Below, piece after piece: positions 1 through 9,046 of a stretch of DNA of 64,000 nucleotides. Origin of the DNA: Bacteroidales bacterium (GTDB taxonomy: Bacteria > Bacteroidota > Bacteroidia > Bacteroidales > P3); assembly GCA_024681475.1 (NCBI GenBank), contig JAILAT010000037.1, forward strand, positions 1 through 64,000, given 5' to 3'. Every line of letters starts with the position of its first letter. Within the stretch, counting starts at the first letter, position 1. Under the pieces are notes generated by a model that was not told the origin of the DNA, searched no databases, and saw only the letters and a list, made by a program, of their open reading frames with translations. A program made the translations under genes and the position numbers.

Positions 1-791
1 AGAACTTCGGCGAGACCGTGATCGTGGCCAGCAGCGAGGACAAGACCTACAGCTACATCCCCAAAGGATGGACCGTTCCTGCTGATGCCGACTATTTCCA
101 CATCACCACGAACAACACCATCTACGGTACCGAAATCCGCACGGACTTCGACGCCAGCGAGATCAACAATGTGATGCTCGTTGCCGACATGAGCTCCGAC
201 ATCATGAGCCGTCCCGTCGACGTGAAGAAATATGGTCTCATCTATGGTGGTGCCCAGAAGAACGTCGGCCCTGCCGGTGTCACCTTCTACATCGTCCGCA
301 AGGACATCCTCGGCAAAATCACCGACCGTCAGTACATGAACCCGCTGCCCACTATGGTGGACTTCCGTACCCACGCTGCCGAAGAGGCCAAGAACATCTC
401 CATGTTCAACACGCCTCCTGTGAGCGCCATCTTCGTGATGCACGAGACCCTGAAGTGGGTGAAGAACACCATCGGCGGTGTTGAGAACATGAACAAGATC
501 AACCTCAAGAAGAGCGCTATGCTCTATGAGGAGATCGACCGCAACAGCATGTTCCGCGGTACCGCCGAGAAGGAAGACCGTTCCATCATGAACCACTGCT
601 GGGTGATGGCCGAAGGCCGCGAGAACCTGCAGGACGCTTTCATGGCTTTCGCCAAGGAGCGTGGCATGGTCGGCATCAAGGGTCACCGCTCGGTGGGCGG
701 CTTCCGCGCCAGCCTCTACAACGCTTGCCCCGTCGAGGCCGTCGAGGCTCTCGTCCAGTGCATGCAGGACTTCGAGAAAGCTAACAAGTAA
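1..791 (+). CDS. serC: phosphoserine aminotransferase (5' end outside window)
   Basis: PLP-dependent enzyme converting 3-phosphohydroxypyruvate and glutamate to phosphoserine, the second step of serine synthesis. The reading frame is open from base 3, so the N-terminus lies upstream of the window; about 263 residues of a roughly 360-residue family are present. The motif [12 protein letters not shown] carries the lysine that binds PLP, and [15 protein letters not shown] near the C-terminus is the usual family ending that contacts the substrate. It is followed closely by serA on the same strand, so the two steps of the pathway are very likely co-transcribed. Confidence 0.96.
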   Translation, partial: NFGETVIVASSEDKTYSYIPKGWTVPADADYFHITTNNTIYGTEIRTDFDASEINNVMLVADMSSDIMSRPVDVKKYGLIYGGAQKNVGPAGVTFYIVRKDILGKITDRQYMNPLPTMVDFRTHAAEEAKNISMFNTPPVSAIFVMHETLKWVKNTIGGVENMNKINLKKSAMLYEEIDRNSMFRGTAEKEDRSIMNHCWVMAEGRENLQDAFMAFAKERGMVGIKGHRSVGGFRASLYNACPVEAVEALVQCMQDFEKANK

Positions 792-894
792 TTAAACAAT
801 GGAAATCAGAAACGACGTAAGGGAAGGATTTGAGAAGAAGCTTCGCAAGGAGCTCTCTTGCGTATTTTCTGATGAGATAAAGATTTATAACAAG

Positions 895-1815
895 ATGAAA
901 GTTTTAGTTGCAACTGAAAAACCTTTCGCAAAAGTCGCTGTTGACGGCATCCGCGAAGTGGTTGAGAAGAACGGACACACCCTGGCTCTTCTCGAGAAAT
1001 ATACCGATGTCAACCAGTTCTACGCTGCCGTCGCCGATGCTGACGCTCTTATCGTCCGCAGCGACAAGGTGACCAAAGAGGTCATCGACCACGCCAAACA
1101 GCTGAAGATCGTTGTCCGCGCTGGCGCTGGCTATGACAACCTCGATCTCGAGGCTTGCACCGCCCGTGGCATCGTGGCCATGAACACCCCCGGCCAGAAC
1201 AGCAACGCCGTCGCCGAATTGGTGATGGGTCTGCTCGTTTTCTGCGTCCGCAATTTCTACAACGGCAAGTCTGGCTCCGAGCTGATGGGCAAGAAGCTGG
1301 GTATCTTGGCTTTCGGCAACGTGGGACGCAATGTGGCCCGCATCGCCAAGGGCTTCGGCATGGAGGTCTACGCTTACGACGCTTTCCTCACCGCCGACCA
1401 GATCAACGCTTCCGGCATGGCTACCGCCGTTGCCAATCAGGAGGCTCTCTTTGAGACCTGCGACATCGTGTCGCTCCACATCCCCGCCACCGCTGAGACG
1501 AAACAGAGCATCAACTACGCTCTCGTCAACAAGATGCACAAGGGCGGCATCGTGGTCAACACCGCCCGCAAAGAGGTCATCAACGAGCCCGAGCTGCTCA
1601 AACTGATGGCTGAGCGCGCCGACATCAAATACATCACCGACATCATGCCCGATGCCGATGCTGAGTTCAAGGCTTTCGAGGGTCGCTATTTTGCTACCCC
1701 CAAGAAGATGGGTGCTCAGACCGAAGAGGCCAACATCAACGCAGGTATCGCTGCTGCCAACCAGATCAGCGATTTCTTTGCCACGGGTTGCACCAAATTC
1801 CAAGTCAATAAATAA
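895..1815 (+). CDS. serA: D-3-phosphoglycerate dehydrogenase, short form
   Basis: First step of serine synthesis: NAD-dependent oxidation of 3-phosphoglycerate. The 306-residue protein is the short form without a C-terminal ACT domain, common in Bacteroidota. It has the D-2-hydroxyacid dehydrogenase layout: a substrate-binding N-terminus (VRAGAGYDNLDLEACTARG around residue 75), an NAD-binding Rossmann segment (LGILAFGNVGRNVARIAKG) and NTARKEVINEPEL. I chose the ATG at 895 because MKVLVATEKPF is the normal start of the family; the frame is open back to an ATG at 799, which would add 32 basic and acidic residues unlike the family. A strong terminator follows the stop codon. Confidence 0.94.
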   Translation: MKVLVATEKPFAKVAVDGIREVVEKNGHTLALLEKYTDVNQFYAAVADADALIVRSDKVTKEVIDHAKQLKIVVRAGAGYDNLDLEACTARGIVAMNTPGQNSNAVAELVMGLLVFCVRNFYNGKSGSELMGKKLGILAFGNVGRNVARIAKGFGMEVYAYDAFLTADQINASGMATAVANQEALFETCDIVSLHIPATAETKQSINYALVNKMHKGGIVVNTARKEVINEPELLKLMAERADIKYITDIMPDADAEFKAFEGRYFATPKKMGAQTEEANINAGIAAANQISDFFATGCTKFQVNK

Positions 1816-1832
1816 TATTGGAATACATTAAT

Positions 1833-1861
1833 AAAAGGGGAGGCGCTGTCTCCCCTTTTTT
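1833..1861 (+). terminator. Rho-independent terminator after serCA
   Basis: A 10-bp perfect stem (1833-1842 with 1850-1859, A-rich base then GGGGAG/CTCCCC) around a 7-nt loop, running into a T tract. It closes the serC-serA unit and lies just before the start of the next gene. Confidence 0.85.
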
Positions 1862-1877
1862 CTTGGTTGCCGGTGCG

Positions 1878-2750
1878 ATGCTGAAACTGCTGATTTTTAA
1901 CCCCGAACACGACCTGTGCCTGGCCAATGGCGACGCCAACTATATGCCGCCGGCCTCGGCGCTGCGCTTTGCCAGCCAGGGCGCCGCACTGATGCGTATG
2001 CTCTATGGCGAGGATGGCATTGGGCTGGCCGACTATTGCGGCCAACCTGTCGAGGTGGTGCCGTGGGGCTGGGACAAGCGGCTGAAAAACAGCCTGCTCA
2101 AGCACGGCATCGACACGGCTTTGCTGCCTTCCGATGCCTGGCTCGACCAGTTGCGGCAGTTGCAGCACCGCAGCACGCTGCTGCCGTTGCAGCCTCATGC
2201 CGTAGCGGCCAAGACCACTGAAGAGGTGGAATCTTTTCTTCATCTTCACAACGAGGTGGTGCTCAAGGCCCCCTGGTCGGGGTCGGGGAGAGGCATCCGC
2301 TGGGTCAGCCGCCAGCTCTCGCAGCACGATATGGCCTGGATTGGCAAGACTATTGAAAACCAAGGCTGCGTGATGGTGGAGCACCGCTACAAGGTGCTTC
2401 GCGATTTCGCACTGGAGTATCGTATCGAATCATCGGAAGTGTGCCTTGTGGGGCTCTCGCTCTTCACGACGCAGAGCGGTGTCTATCGCCACAATGTCTT
2501 GTTGCCCGACAACGAGATACGCGACTTGGTTCATCTGACCGGACATCTCGAAGACACTTTCACGCAGTGGCTTGCCACCAACATCGCGCCCCGCTATCAG
2601 GGTCCCCTGGGGCTCGACTGTTTCCTCACCGAGGATGGCGAGATTGTCGTCAGCGAGCTCAATCTGCGCCACACCATGGGACTTGTGGCACATCGCTACC
2701 TGCAGCTTCACCAAGAGGCGCGTGGCACACTATGGTCGCCGCCGTTGTAA
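1878..2750 (+). CDS. ATP-grasp-like protein of unknown substrate
   Basis: A 290-residue protein with features of the ATP-grasp fold, whose members join a carboxylate to an amine or thiol using ATP. VVLKAPWSGSGRGIRWV (about residues 120-136) resembles the lysine and glycine-rich ATP-binding loop, and GLDCFLTEDGEIVVSELNLR resembles the late acidic metal-binding segment with the Glu-x-Asn pair. It starts with MLKLLIFNPEHDLCLAN, which I take as the true N-terminus; the open frame extends back to 1818 through the serCA terminator, so that start is unlikely. Genes of this kind often follow serine-synthesis genes in this phylum, but the substrate is unknown. mntP follows 17 nt later. Confidence 0.75.
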   Translation: MLKLLIFNPEHDLCLANGDANYMPPASALRFASQGAALMRMLYGEDGIGLADYCGQPVEVVPWGWDKRLKNSLLKHGIDTALLPSDAWLDQLRQLQHRSTLLPLQPHAVAAKTTEEVESFLHLHNEVVLKAPWSGSGRGIRWVSRQLSQHDMAWIGKTIENQGCVMVEHRYKVLRDFALEYRIESSEVCLVGLSLFTTQSGVYRHNVLLPDNEIRDLVHLTGHLEDTFTQWLATNIAPRYQGPLGLDCFLTEDGEIVVSELNLRHTMGLVAHRYLQLHQEARGTLWSPPL

Positions 2751-2767
2751 TGTAATAGGGATTGAAT

Positions 2768-3334
2768 ATGTCGTTTGTTGAAATCATACTCCTCTCTCTG
2801 GCGCTCTGTGTCGACTCGTTGGTGGTCTCCACGGCCAGCGCCTTCAAAAGCAAGATGTCCTATCGGCGTGGCCTGCTGATGGCGATGATTTTCGGCTTCT
2901 TTCAAGGCCTTTTCCCCTTGTTGGGAGCTCTGCTAGGCTCGGCTTTCAAGGATCTTATCGAAGCCGTTGACCACTGGATTGCTTTTGGATTGCTGCTGCT
3001 CATCGGTGGCAAGATGATTTTCGATGGGCTTCGTAACGCGCAGGAGGACAAGGGGCTGGATGTTACAAAGATTTCGGTTCTCTGTCTGCTGGGTATTGCC
3101 ACTTCCATCGATGCCTTTGTGGTGGGCATTGGCATGGGCTTGGCCAACAGCCTTCAGCAGTGCGTGCTTGCCGCAGCTGTCATCGCCGTAGTGACTGCTA
3201 TCGTCTCCTTGGTGGGACTCTTCCTGGGCAAACGTCAAGTGCCCATCCCCGAGAAGGTGGCTTCCGTTGTCGCTGGCCTGGTGCTCATCGCTTTGGGTAC
3301 CTACACCCTGATAGAGCATTTGTTGGCGCTCTGA
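2768..3334 (+). CDS. mntP: manganese exporter MntP
   Basis: A 188-residue inner-membrane protein with about six hydrophobic helices that exports Mn2+ and protects against manganese overload. The two halves each carry a conserved acidic motif in a helix, CVDSLVVS near the N-terminus and SIDAFVVG about residue 117, characteristic of the MntP (formerly YebN, DUF204) family and thought to bind the ion. The ATG at 2768 is preferred over an in-frame TTG six bases earlier. In other bacteria mntP is often under a yybP-ykoY riboswitch, but only 17 nt separate it from the preceding gene here, so it is probably read from the upstream promoter. Confidence 0.9.
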   Translation: MSFVEIILLSLALCVDSLVVSTASAFKSKMSYRRGLLMAMIFGFFQGLFPLLGALLGSAFKDLIEAVDHWIAFGLLLLIGGKMIFDGLRNAQEDKGLDVTKISVLCLLGIATSIDAFVVGIGMGLANSLQQCVLAAAVIAVVTAIVSLVGLFLGKRQVPIPEKVASVVAGLVLIALGTYTLIEHLLAL

Positions 3335-3370
3335 CATACCTTTTTTGCCTCTTTTCGCGTTATATGGCTA

Positions 3371-3378
3371 AAAGGAGG
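3371..3378 (+). promoter_or_regulatory. strong Shine-Dalgarno sequence
   Basis: AAAGGAGG lies five bases before the ATG at 3384. Such a perfect ribosome binding site is unusual in this phylum, where most starts in this window have none, and it fixes the start of the disrupted gene that follows. Confidence 0.6.
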
Positions 3379-3383
3379 TGAAT

Positions 3384-3980
3384 ATGAATCGCTGCATTTC
3401 TTTAATAGTTCTTTCATGCTGTCTCATGACTGCATTGTCGGCCCATGCACAGTGGGCAGTCGGACTCCGGCCTGAGGTCTACAGCTACAGCAGTTTCGAC
3501 GACCAGCTACGCGCCGACATCAGCATCATGACGGGCACATGGGGCGACAAGTCGCGTCTTGAGTTGGATTTCGGATGGGGACATCGCGACATCATCACGG
3601 GGGTAACACCCACGATGGTCAACGGTCAGACAGTATCGCTGGCGACTGTCGACCAATAGCAATGATACAAAATGACCGCCATTTACCAGTGGCAGCACAA
3701 AGTGCTTTGGCGGCTATACTACTATGTCGGCATGGGCGCCACGGGAGTAATCTCCGAAGAGTCGCTCGAGATGCTCTGCGCCGACGTGCAGTTGGGGTTT
3801 GAGCTGCGATTAAAAATACCGCTGCAGCTCACTGTCGACTATCGCCCCCAGCTGGATGTTCTTGATGGGCTCGTCTATCACGCCACGCTGGGTGTCGGTG
3901 TGCGTTATCAGTTCCGTCCGCCGGAGCCAGAACCGGAGCCCAAATTCTTCTCCAAACTGAAGAAGAAGTGGTTTGAATAA
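3384..3980 (+). pseudogene. exported beta-barrel-type protein, interrupted by two in-frame stops
   Basis: The first part (3384-3659) has a signal peptide ending at SAHAQ and then an alternating pattern typical of an outer-membrane strand protein. The frame then meets TAG (3657) and TGA (3663) separated by one codon, and continues in the same frame from an ATG at 3672 for 102 more residues (TAIYQWQHKVLWRLYYYVGMG onward), with further strand-like segments and a C-terminal run of Pro-Glu repeats before a lysine-rich end. The two parts read as one outer-membrane protein of about 195 residues. Either the gene is dead, or paired one-base indels (one near 3645-3652, one in the A run at 3669-3672) disrupt a short stretch. 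I do not recognise a specific family. Confidence 0.6.
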
Positions 3981-4006
3981 AGTGTGAATATTTGTTTTGG
4001 TCTCTT

Positions 4007-4855
4007 TTACAATTCAATAAGTATCCGGATAGGGTAGTGGGTGGACAGGTATTTCACCTTTCGGTTCCCCACGGTGTAGCTGTTGTTGAGTACGTTGAAT
4101 TGCACAACGTTCATGTTGCGCACGTAGAAGTGGTCGGTGAGTTTTGACGTTTGTTTGCCGTAGCCGTGGTAGGTGGTGCGGTAGCTGGTGTGTTGGGCTA
4201 CCGAGCGGGCGTTCTGCATACCCATATCCTTCAACGGTATAAAAATGGAGTCGTTGCCATCCACCATCATGTCGCCACCCAAAATGACCGCAGTGCCGTG
4301 TTCTACTTCGTTGTCTATCAGGTTGGCCAGCACTTTGATCGATTCGCGGCGTGCCACTTTTCCGAGGTTGTCGAGCTGTGTGTTATAGTAGTAGAATTCT
4401 TTCTTGCTCTTTTTGTCGCGGAACCGGGCCACTGTGACGGTGCGGTATTTGCCGGCATCCCATCCCATCGTGGCGCGCTGTGGTCGCTCACTGAGCCATA
4501 AGGTGTTGTATTTCAGAAGTTCTACCTGCCGTAAGTCGTAGTATATGGCGGTGTATTCGCCACGGCTCAGGCCATTGTCGCTGGCCACACCGACACGGCG
4601 GTAGTAGTGCAGTTTTTTATCTATGAAGTTGAGTTGGTCGAGAAGGCCTTCCTGTATGCCGAAAACAGCTGGACGCTCTTGGCGGATCATCAATATCACA
4701 GCATCACGGCGGTTGACCCAGGAGTGTATGCCTTCGCGTTCCTGTGTCTTGGCAGAGTGTATGTTGAATGAAATGACTTTAAGTGGCTCACCATGAGCAC
4801 ACAACGTCACCATTAACGATATGAGTAATATGATGATGTTACGCTTTAGTTTCAT
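4007..4855 (-). CDS. exported endonuclease/exonuclease/phosphatase-fold protein with altered active site
   Basis: A 282-residue protein with a signal peptide (cleavage near CAHGE) and the DNase I-like fold that includes nucleases and phosphodiesterases. The early acidic motif GIQEG is kept (about residue 70). Later motifs differ from the catalytic consensus: NTQLDN where active members have NTHLDH, GGDMM where they have GDFN, and STHYPI where they have SDHYP. So the first catalytic His, the metal/phosphate-contacting Asn and the last Asp are all changed, while the final His and one Asp remain. It may have lost or changed activity. It is a single gene converging on the broken barrel gene. Confidence 0.8.
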   Translation of the reverse strand: MKLKRNIIILLISLMVTLCAHGEPLKVISFNIHSAKTQEREGIHSWVNRRDAVILMIRQERPAVFGIQEGLLDQLNFIDKKLHYYRRVGVASDNGLSRGEYTAIYYDLRQVELLKYNTLWLSERPQRATMGWDAGKYRTVTVARFRDKKSKKEFYYYNTQLDNLGKVARRESIKVLANLIDNEVEHGTAVILGGDMMVDGNDSIFIPLKDMGMQNARSVAQHTSYRTTYHGYGKQTSKLTDHFYVRNMNVVQFNVLNNSYTVGNRKVKYLSTHYPIRILIEL

Positions 4856-4970
4856 TCACACTTTGAGAATCAATCCCGCACAAAAACGCATCAAATATTC
4901 TATTATTGTGTCTGAAATGTTAATTTTTTATAAATCGCGAGTAATGATGTATTATTTGAATGGTTCTCAG

Positions 4971-5684
4971 TTACATATTCAAGAAAATTCTACGTTCTTC
5001 GGGGGTGAATTTCTCAATTGCGTAGCGCAGCATGGTGCGGGGCATGGTGCTGCAGCGAGGCGTCAGCCAGGCCTTCAGCCTTTCGGGGTCGCACTTGCCG
5101 GCTTCGCGTAGCAGCCAGCCGCCGGCTTTCTGCAGCAAGTCGTGCAGAGGCTCGCTTTGTTGCAGGTATATGTCGGCGATGGCATAGGTGTCGTCCAATT
5201 CACCGTGGCGGATGAACCACATGGTTGTGACCATACCTATGCGTTTCTCCCACAGTGTCTTGCCATCCCGGGCCATGTCGTAGAGCAGTGTGTGGTCGCG
5301 CTCCAGCAGCCAGCGTCCCAGCAGTTCGTAGCACGACAGGTCGACGAGGTCCCAATTGTTCACTCTCTCCAGATGATCGAGATAGAATTCGACGCAACGC
5401 TGCTGCAAAGCGGTGTCTTTCTTGGCATGGGTGTATATCTGCACCAGCGTCAGCAGCGTGGCCAGACGAATCTCGTGGTAGGGCGAGGCGATGCCTGTCT
5501 CGAGGTCGTCGAAAGTGGTGGATTGCCAACAGTCTTTCACCACGCTGCGAGTCACGGGCACTTTGATGCCCAGAAAAATGTCGCCTTCGCCGTATTGTCC
5601 GCGACCGCATTTGAAGAAGCGCATCAGTCCCTCCACTTGGGCAGGGTCGGCGGCCTCCATCATGCGTTGGTACAGTAGATTCAT
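4971..5684 (-). CDS. DNA alkylation repair protein, AlkD-like HEAT-repeat glycosylase
   Basis: A 237-residue helical protein of the AlkC/AlkD family, which removes positively charged alkylated bases such as 3- and 7-methylpurines by HEAT-like repeats that cradle the DNA. Family landmarks are KCGRGQYGEGDIFLGI near residue 26, the Trp/Asp segment RVNNWDLVDLSCYELLG (about 108) and KAGGWLLREAGK near the C-terminus. The length matches the family. It is transcribed with the HAD hydrolase upstream on the same strand, 21 nt away. Confidence 0.9.
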   Translation of the reverse strand: MNLLYQRMMEAADPAQVEGLMRFFKCGRGQYGEGDIFLGIKVPVTRSVVKDCWQSTTFDDLETGIASPYHEIRLATLLTLVQIYTHAKKDTALQQRCVEFYLDHLERVNNWDLVDLSCYELLGRWLLERDHTLLYDMARDGKTLWEKRIGMVTTMWFIRHGELDDTYAIADIYLQQSEPLHDLLQKAGGWLLREAGKCDPERLKAWLTPRCSTMPRTMLRYAIEKFTPEERRIFLNM

Positions 5685-5705
5685 CTCTTTATGCTTTTGT
5701 TTGTG

Positions 5706-6476
5706 TTACAGTATGTTGAGCTCTTTCAGCGCGTTCCATATCCCGTCGTGGTCCGAGTCGGTGGTGACATATCCCGCATGCTGTTTTACCAGGTCGCTGG
5801 CGTTGCCCATGGCTACACCCAGGCCCACATATTCCAGCATCTCGATGTCGTTAGCTCCGTCGCCGAATGCCAGGGTCTCTTCGCGTCGTATGCCGAAGTG
5901 GCTTAGGATGCGCTCGATGCCGACGGCTTTGCTGCTGTCGTCGGGGATGAGGTCGGTGAAGACGGGGTGCCAACGCGGCATGCGGCAATGCGACAGCACC
6001 GACAGAGCCTCGGCATCCTGCTCGGCGGGCTGTATGGCAATGAATTGGAATGCCTCTTCATGCGACATCTCCTCCAAGGGCGCCAGTGGCGGCATCTCGA
6101 AGCCCAGCTGGTTGCGCAGCGCCACACAGATGGGGTCGATGCGGTTTATATACATCTTGTGCTCGGTGAAGCACATGGTTGTCAGGTCGTTGTCCTTCAC
6201 GTAGCGCAGCCAGCGCTCCGTGTCGTCGGCATGTATGGGGTTGCGCACCACCACCTCGTCGCCCACAAAGCAGTAGCCTCCGTTGACAGTGATATATCCG
6301 TCGAACTGCACAGGGAACGCCGGTATCAGTATTTTGGGTCTTCCTGAGGATATAAAAACGCGTATTCCTTTGGCTTTTAGCTGTTTAAAGGCCGTTACTG
6401 TGCTCGGCAGCATCGCATGGCTCGTGTAGCTCAGCAACGTCCCGTCTATATCGAAGAAAATTGCTTTAATATTCAT
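5706..6476 (-). CDS. Cof-type HAD phosphatase
   Basis: A 256-residue cytosolic phosphatase of the haloacid dehalogenase superfamily, Cof/YidA subgroup, acting on sugar phosphates or similar metabolites; the substrate cannot be told from sequence. The nucleophile motif FFDIDGTLLSY is at residues 8-18, the Ser motif SSGRPK about residue 43, and the last metal motif FGDGANDIEMLEYVGLG is near residue 205. A cap domain lies between the second and third motifs, as expected for class IIB. It probably shares a transcript with the AlkD-like gene downstream. Confidence 0.9.
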   Translation of the reverse strand: MNIKAIFFDIDGTLLSYTSHAMLPSTVTAFKQLKAKGIRVFISSGRPKILIPAFPVQFDGYITVNGGYCFVGDEVVVRNPIHADDTERWLRYVKDNDLTTMCFTEHKMYINRIDPICVALRNQLGFEMPPLAPLEEMSHEEAFQFIAIQPAEQDAEALSVLSHCRMPRWHPVFTDLIPDDSSKAVGIERILSHFGIRREETLAFGDGANDIEMLEYVGLGVAMGNASDLVKQHAGYVTTDSDHDGIWNALKELNIL

Positions 6477-6666
6477 GCAACCTTAACGCACCTCGCCATT
6501 TTTTATTATCATCTGGCCCAAAAAGTCTTCCGCCCTTGCCTTCGTGGTGGGTGATGCTGCTGATAATGAGCATTATTTTCCCTGTTTGACTTTTTTTTCG
6601 AGGGTGACAGACTAAAACAGGGCATGGAGCGTTATTATTGTATTCTATGTAAAATAGAGACTTGTT

Positions 6667-7368
6667 ATGAAACGTTTGCTATTCATATTGCCCGTGCTCT
6701 TTATGCTCTCGTCACGTGCTGTAGCTCAGGAGGATACTATCGTGTCGCTGACTGCCGACAGGCCTATCCATCTGCTGCAAGACCCGTCGAAACTGCTCGA
6801 CACTGTCGAACCATGGGAGTTCCACCTCTCAATGGGTGCGGCGCTGGTGGGCAGCTCCTTCTCGACGGCTTCGCTGTGGAGCGTCACGCCGACGGTCGTC
6901 TACCGTCCCAATGACAGGTTGAAAATCAAGGCATCGGCGACGGCTTTCGAGTCATGGTCGCTGTCCCCGCACGGCTATAGGCTGGGTGTCCGCGATGAGC
7001 GCGACCTGGCGCCGTGGCGTCCTGGTGTCAGCCATGTGGGCATGCAGGCGGACTTGTCGGTATCCTATCAAGTCAACGACCGTCTGTGGCTGGCAGCCAG
7101 TCTGCACCACTGGGGCGGCTCGGTGGCTTCGGCGGCAGTACTGTCGCCTTGGTATTTCAGCGATGCACCCATGGAACTCGATGCGACGGCTTTTTCGGCG
7201 CACATGCGTTACCGCATTGGCGACGACAACTACCTGAGCCTCCACATGATGTATCTCGAAGACCGCACAGGGGCCATGTTGCCCATGATGCTCGGCTATC
7301 CCTATGGCGGCTTTGGCCAGTACGGCTCCGCTACCTTCGGCAGCCATCTGTTTTACAATCCTTTTTGA
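6667..7368 (+). CDS. exported envelope protein of unknown function
   Basis: A 233-residue protein with a clear signal peptide (cleavage near AVAQ) and an alternating hydrophobic/polar pattern with many aromatic residues, ending in YNPF, which suggests a small outer-membrane barrel or strand-rich periplasmic protein. I do not recognise the family. It lies nine bases upstream of the Tat-exported reductase gene on the same strand, so it may be co-transcribed with that gene and tatAC; its own signal peptide looks Sec-type and lacks twin arginines. Confidence 0.65.
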   Translation: MKRLLFILPVLFMLSSRAVAQEDTIVSLTADRPIHLLQDPSKLLDTVEPWEFHLSMGAALVGSSFSTASLWSVTPTVVYRPNDRLKIKASATAFESWSLSPHGYRLGVRDERDLAPWRPGVSHVGMQADLSVSYQVNDRLWLAASLHHWGGSVASAAVLSPWYFSDAPMELDATAFSAHMRYRIGDDNYLSLHMMYLEDRTGAMLPMMLGYPYGGFGQYGSATFGSHLFYNPF

Positions 7369-7377
7369 TCAATCATT

Positions 7378-8805
7378 ATGGAACGACGTGACTTCTTGAA
7401 AATAATGGGTGCCGGCGCCGTGGCTACGGCTGCTGTGGCGTCGGGATGCTCTTCGCCCAACGAGGAGGTGGCCAAGGGGCTCACCGTGGGTGAGGTTCCT
7501 GTGGGCCAGATGACTATGCGGCTAAACCAGCATGGCGAACAGGTGTCGCTGCTGGGATACGGATGTATGCGATTCCCCACACTTGAAGGTACCAGCGCCC
7601 GCGAGAGCGATGATGAACTCGACCAAGAGGCTATCAATCAGCTTGTCGACTACGCTATCGAGCACGGCGTGAACCTCTTCGACACTGCGCCACCCTATTG
7701 CAAAGGGCGTTCCGAGCATGCCGTGGGCATTGCCCTCGGCCGCCACAACCGCAGCGAATACTATCTCTCCACTAAACTCTCCAACTTCAGCCCCGCCACC
7801 TGGAGCCGTGAGGAGAGCATGCGCCTGTACCACAACTCCTTGAAGGAGCTGCACACCGACTATCTGGACTACTATATGCTTCACGGTATCGGCATGACCG
7901 CTCGCGACGAGCAGGGCAACGAGATAGATGCCATGACCTGCTTCCGCCGCCGTTTCATCGACAACGGGATGCTCGATTTTCTCCTCGAAGAACGCGAAAA
8001 GGGGCATATCCACAATCTCGGGTTCTCCTATCACGGCGACGTCGCCGTGTTCGACGACCTGCTGAGCCAGCACGACAAATACCACTGGAATCATGCGCTC
8101 ATCCAACATAACTACGTGGACTGGAACCATGCCAAGCTCATCAACGAGCGCAACACCAACTCCTCGTATCTCTACGAGCAACTCGCCAGTCGTGGCATCT
8201 CCATCTTTGTCATGGAGCCGCTGCTGGGTGGCCGTCTGGTGGATCTCAACGAGCACGCGCTCACACTGTTGCGCCAACGCGACCCGCAAGCCTCCACGGC
8301 GTCGTGGGCTTTCCGCTTCGCCGGCAACCAGCCGGGCATTCTCACCGTGCTTAGCGGCATGACCTATATGGAGCACCTGCAGGACAATGTGCGCACCTAT
8401 TCGCCGCATAAGCCCCTCACCGACGACGAACTGGCTATGCTTGAGGAGATTGCCGATGTGTATGCCAACTTCAAGGTTGTGCCCTGCACAGGGTGCAAAT
8501 ATTGTATGCCTTGTCCTTGGGGCATCGACATCCCTGGCATTTTTGCCCATTACAACAAATGTCTCAACGAGGGCAAGGTGCTCAACGACAGTGGCGAGCA
8601 GGATGCCACCCATCGTGAATACCGCAAGGCGCGCCGCCAATTCTTGACCGACTACGATCGCGTCATTCCCTCGGTGCGCCAGGCCGACCATTGTATCGGC
8701 TGCGGACAGTGTGTGGCCGAATGCCCTCAGGCTATCGACATCCCCAACGAGATGGTCAGAATTAACAATTATGTCGAACAACTTAAACAGAACATAGTAT
8801 CATGA
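7378..8805 (+). CDS. Tat-exported iron-sulfur aldo/keto reductase, probable lipoprotein
   Basis: A 475-residue oxidoreductase. The N-terminus has the twin-arginine motif RRDFLK at residues 3-8, a mild hydrophobic stretch and a lipobox-like VASGC with Cys24, so export by Tat and lipid anchoring are both likely. The middle is an aldo/keto reductase barrel: [10 protein letters not shown] supplies the catalytic Asp and Tyr, LSTKLS the Lys and YMLHGIG the His. The C-terminal part carries cysteine clusters, [13 protein letters not shown] (about residue 370) and [12 protein letters not shown] (about 438), suited to 4Fe-4S centres. The gene overlaps tatA by four bases, tying it to its own exporter. 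The substrate is unknown. Confidence 0.92.
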   Translation: MERRDFLKIMGAGAVATAAVASGCSSPNEEVAKGLTVGEVPVGQMTMRLNQHGEQVSLLGYGCMRFPTLEGTSARESDDELDQEAINQLVDYAIEHGVNLFDTAPPYCKGRSEHAVGIALGRHNRSEYYLSTKLSNFSPATWSREESMRLYHNSLKELHTDYLDYYMLHGIGMTARDEQGNEIDAMTCFRRRFIDNGMLDFLLEEREKGHIHNLGFSYHGDVAVFDDLLSQHDKYHWNHALIQHNYVDWNHAKLINERNTNSSYLYEQLASRGISIFVMEPLLGGRLVDLNEHALTLLRQRDPQASTASWAFRFAGNQPGILTVLSGMTYMEHLQDNVRTYSPHKPLTDDELAMLEEIADVYANFKVVPCTGCKYCMPCPWGIDIPGIFAHYNKCLNEGKVLNDSGEQDATHREYRKARRQFLTDYDRVIPSVRQADHCIGCGQCVAECPQAIDIPNEMVRINNYVEQLKQNIVS

Positions 8806-8987
8806 ATCTACGAATTGCAGAAATTATAGCCATAGCCCTACTGGTGCTGCTCCTGTTTGGTGGCAAGAAAATTCCCGAGCTTATGAAGGGTCTCGGCAAG
8901 GGCGTGAAGAGTTTCAAAGATGGCGTAAGCGGCATTGAGGACGATCTGAAAAACGACAGCATTAAGCAGGACGAAGAGAATAAGTAA
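8802..8987 (+). CDS. tatA: Sec-independent translocase subunit TatA
   Basis: A 61-residue TatA: one N-terminal membrane helix, the hinge [16 protein letters not shown], an amphipathic helix and a charged tail. TatA oligomers form or weaken the membrane path for folded Tat substrates. The ATG overlaps the stop of the reductase gene (ATGA), indicating translational coupling with the likely substrate. No separate tatB is present in this window, as is usual for minimal TatAC systems. Confidence 0.95.
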   Translation: MNLRIAEIIAIALLVLLLFGGKKIPELMKGLGKGVKSFKDGVSGIEDDLKNDSIKQDEENK

Positions 8988-9046
8988 CACTCTCCTGGAA
9001 AGACTGTTAGTCTGTTGATATTGTGATGGTTCAATAAGCCGATAGT

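Noticed and set aside
799-894. 32-codon N-terminal extension of serA
   Set aside because: Family members begin with the equivalent of MKVLVATEKP; the extension has no homologous look. It may be a leader, not protein.
6580-6622. 8-bp inverted repeat CCCTGTTT...AAACAGGG with a 27-nt spacer
   Set aside because: Too short and widely spaced to claim a terminator or operator.
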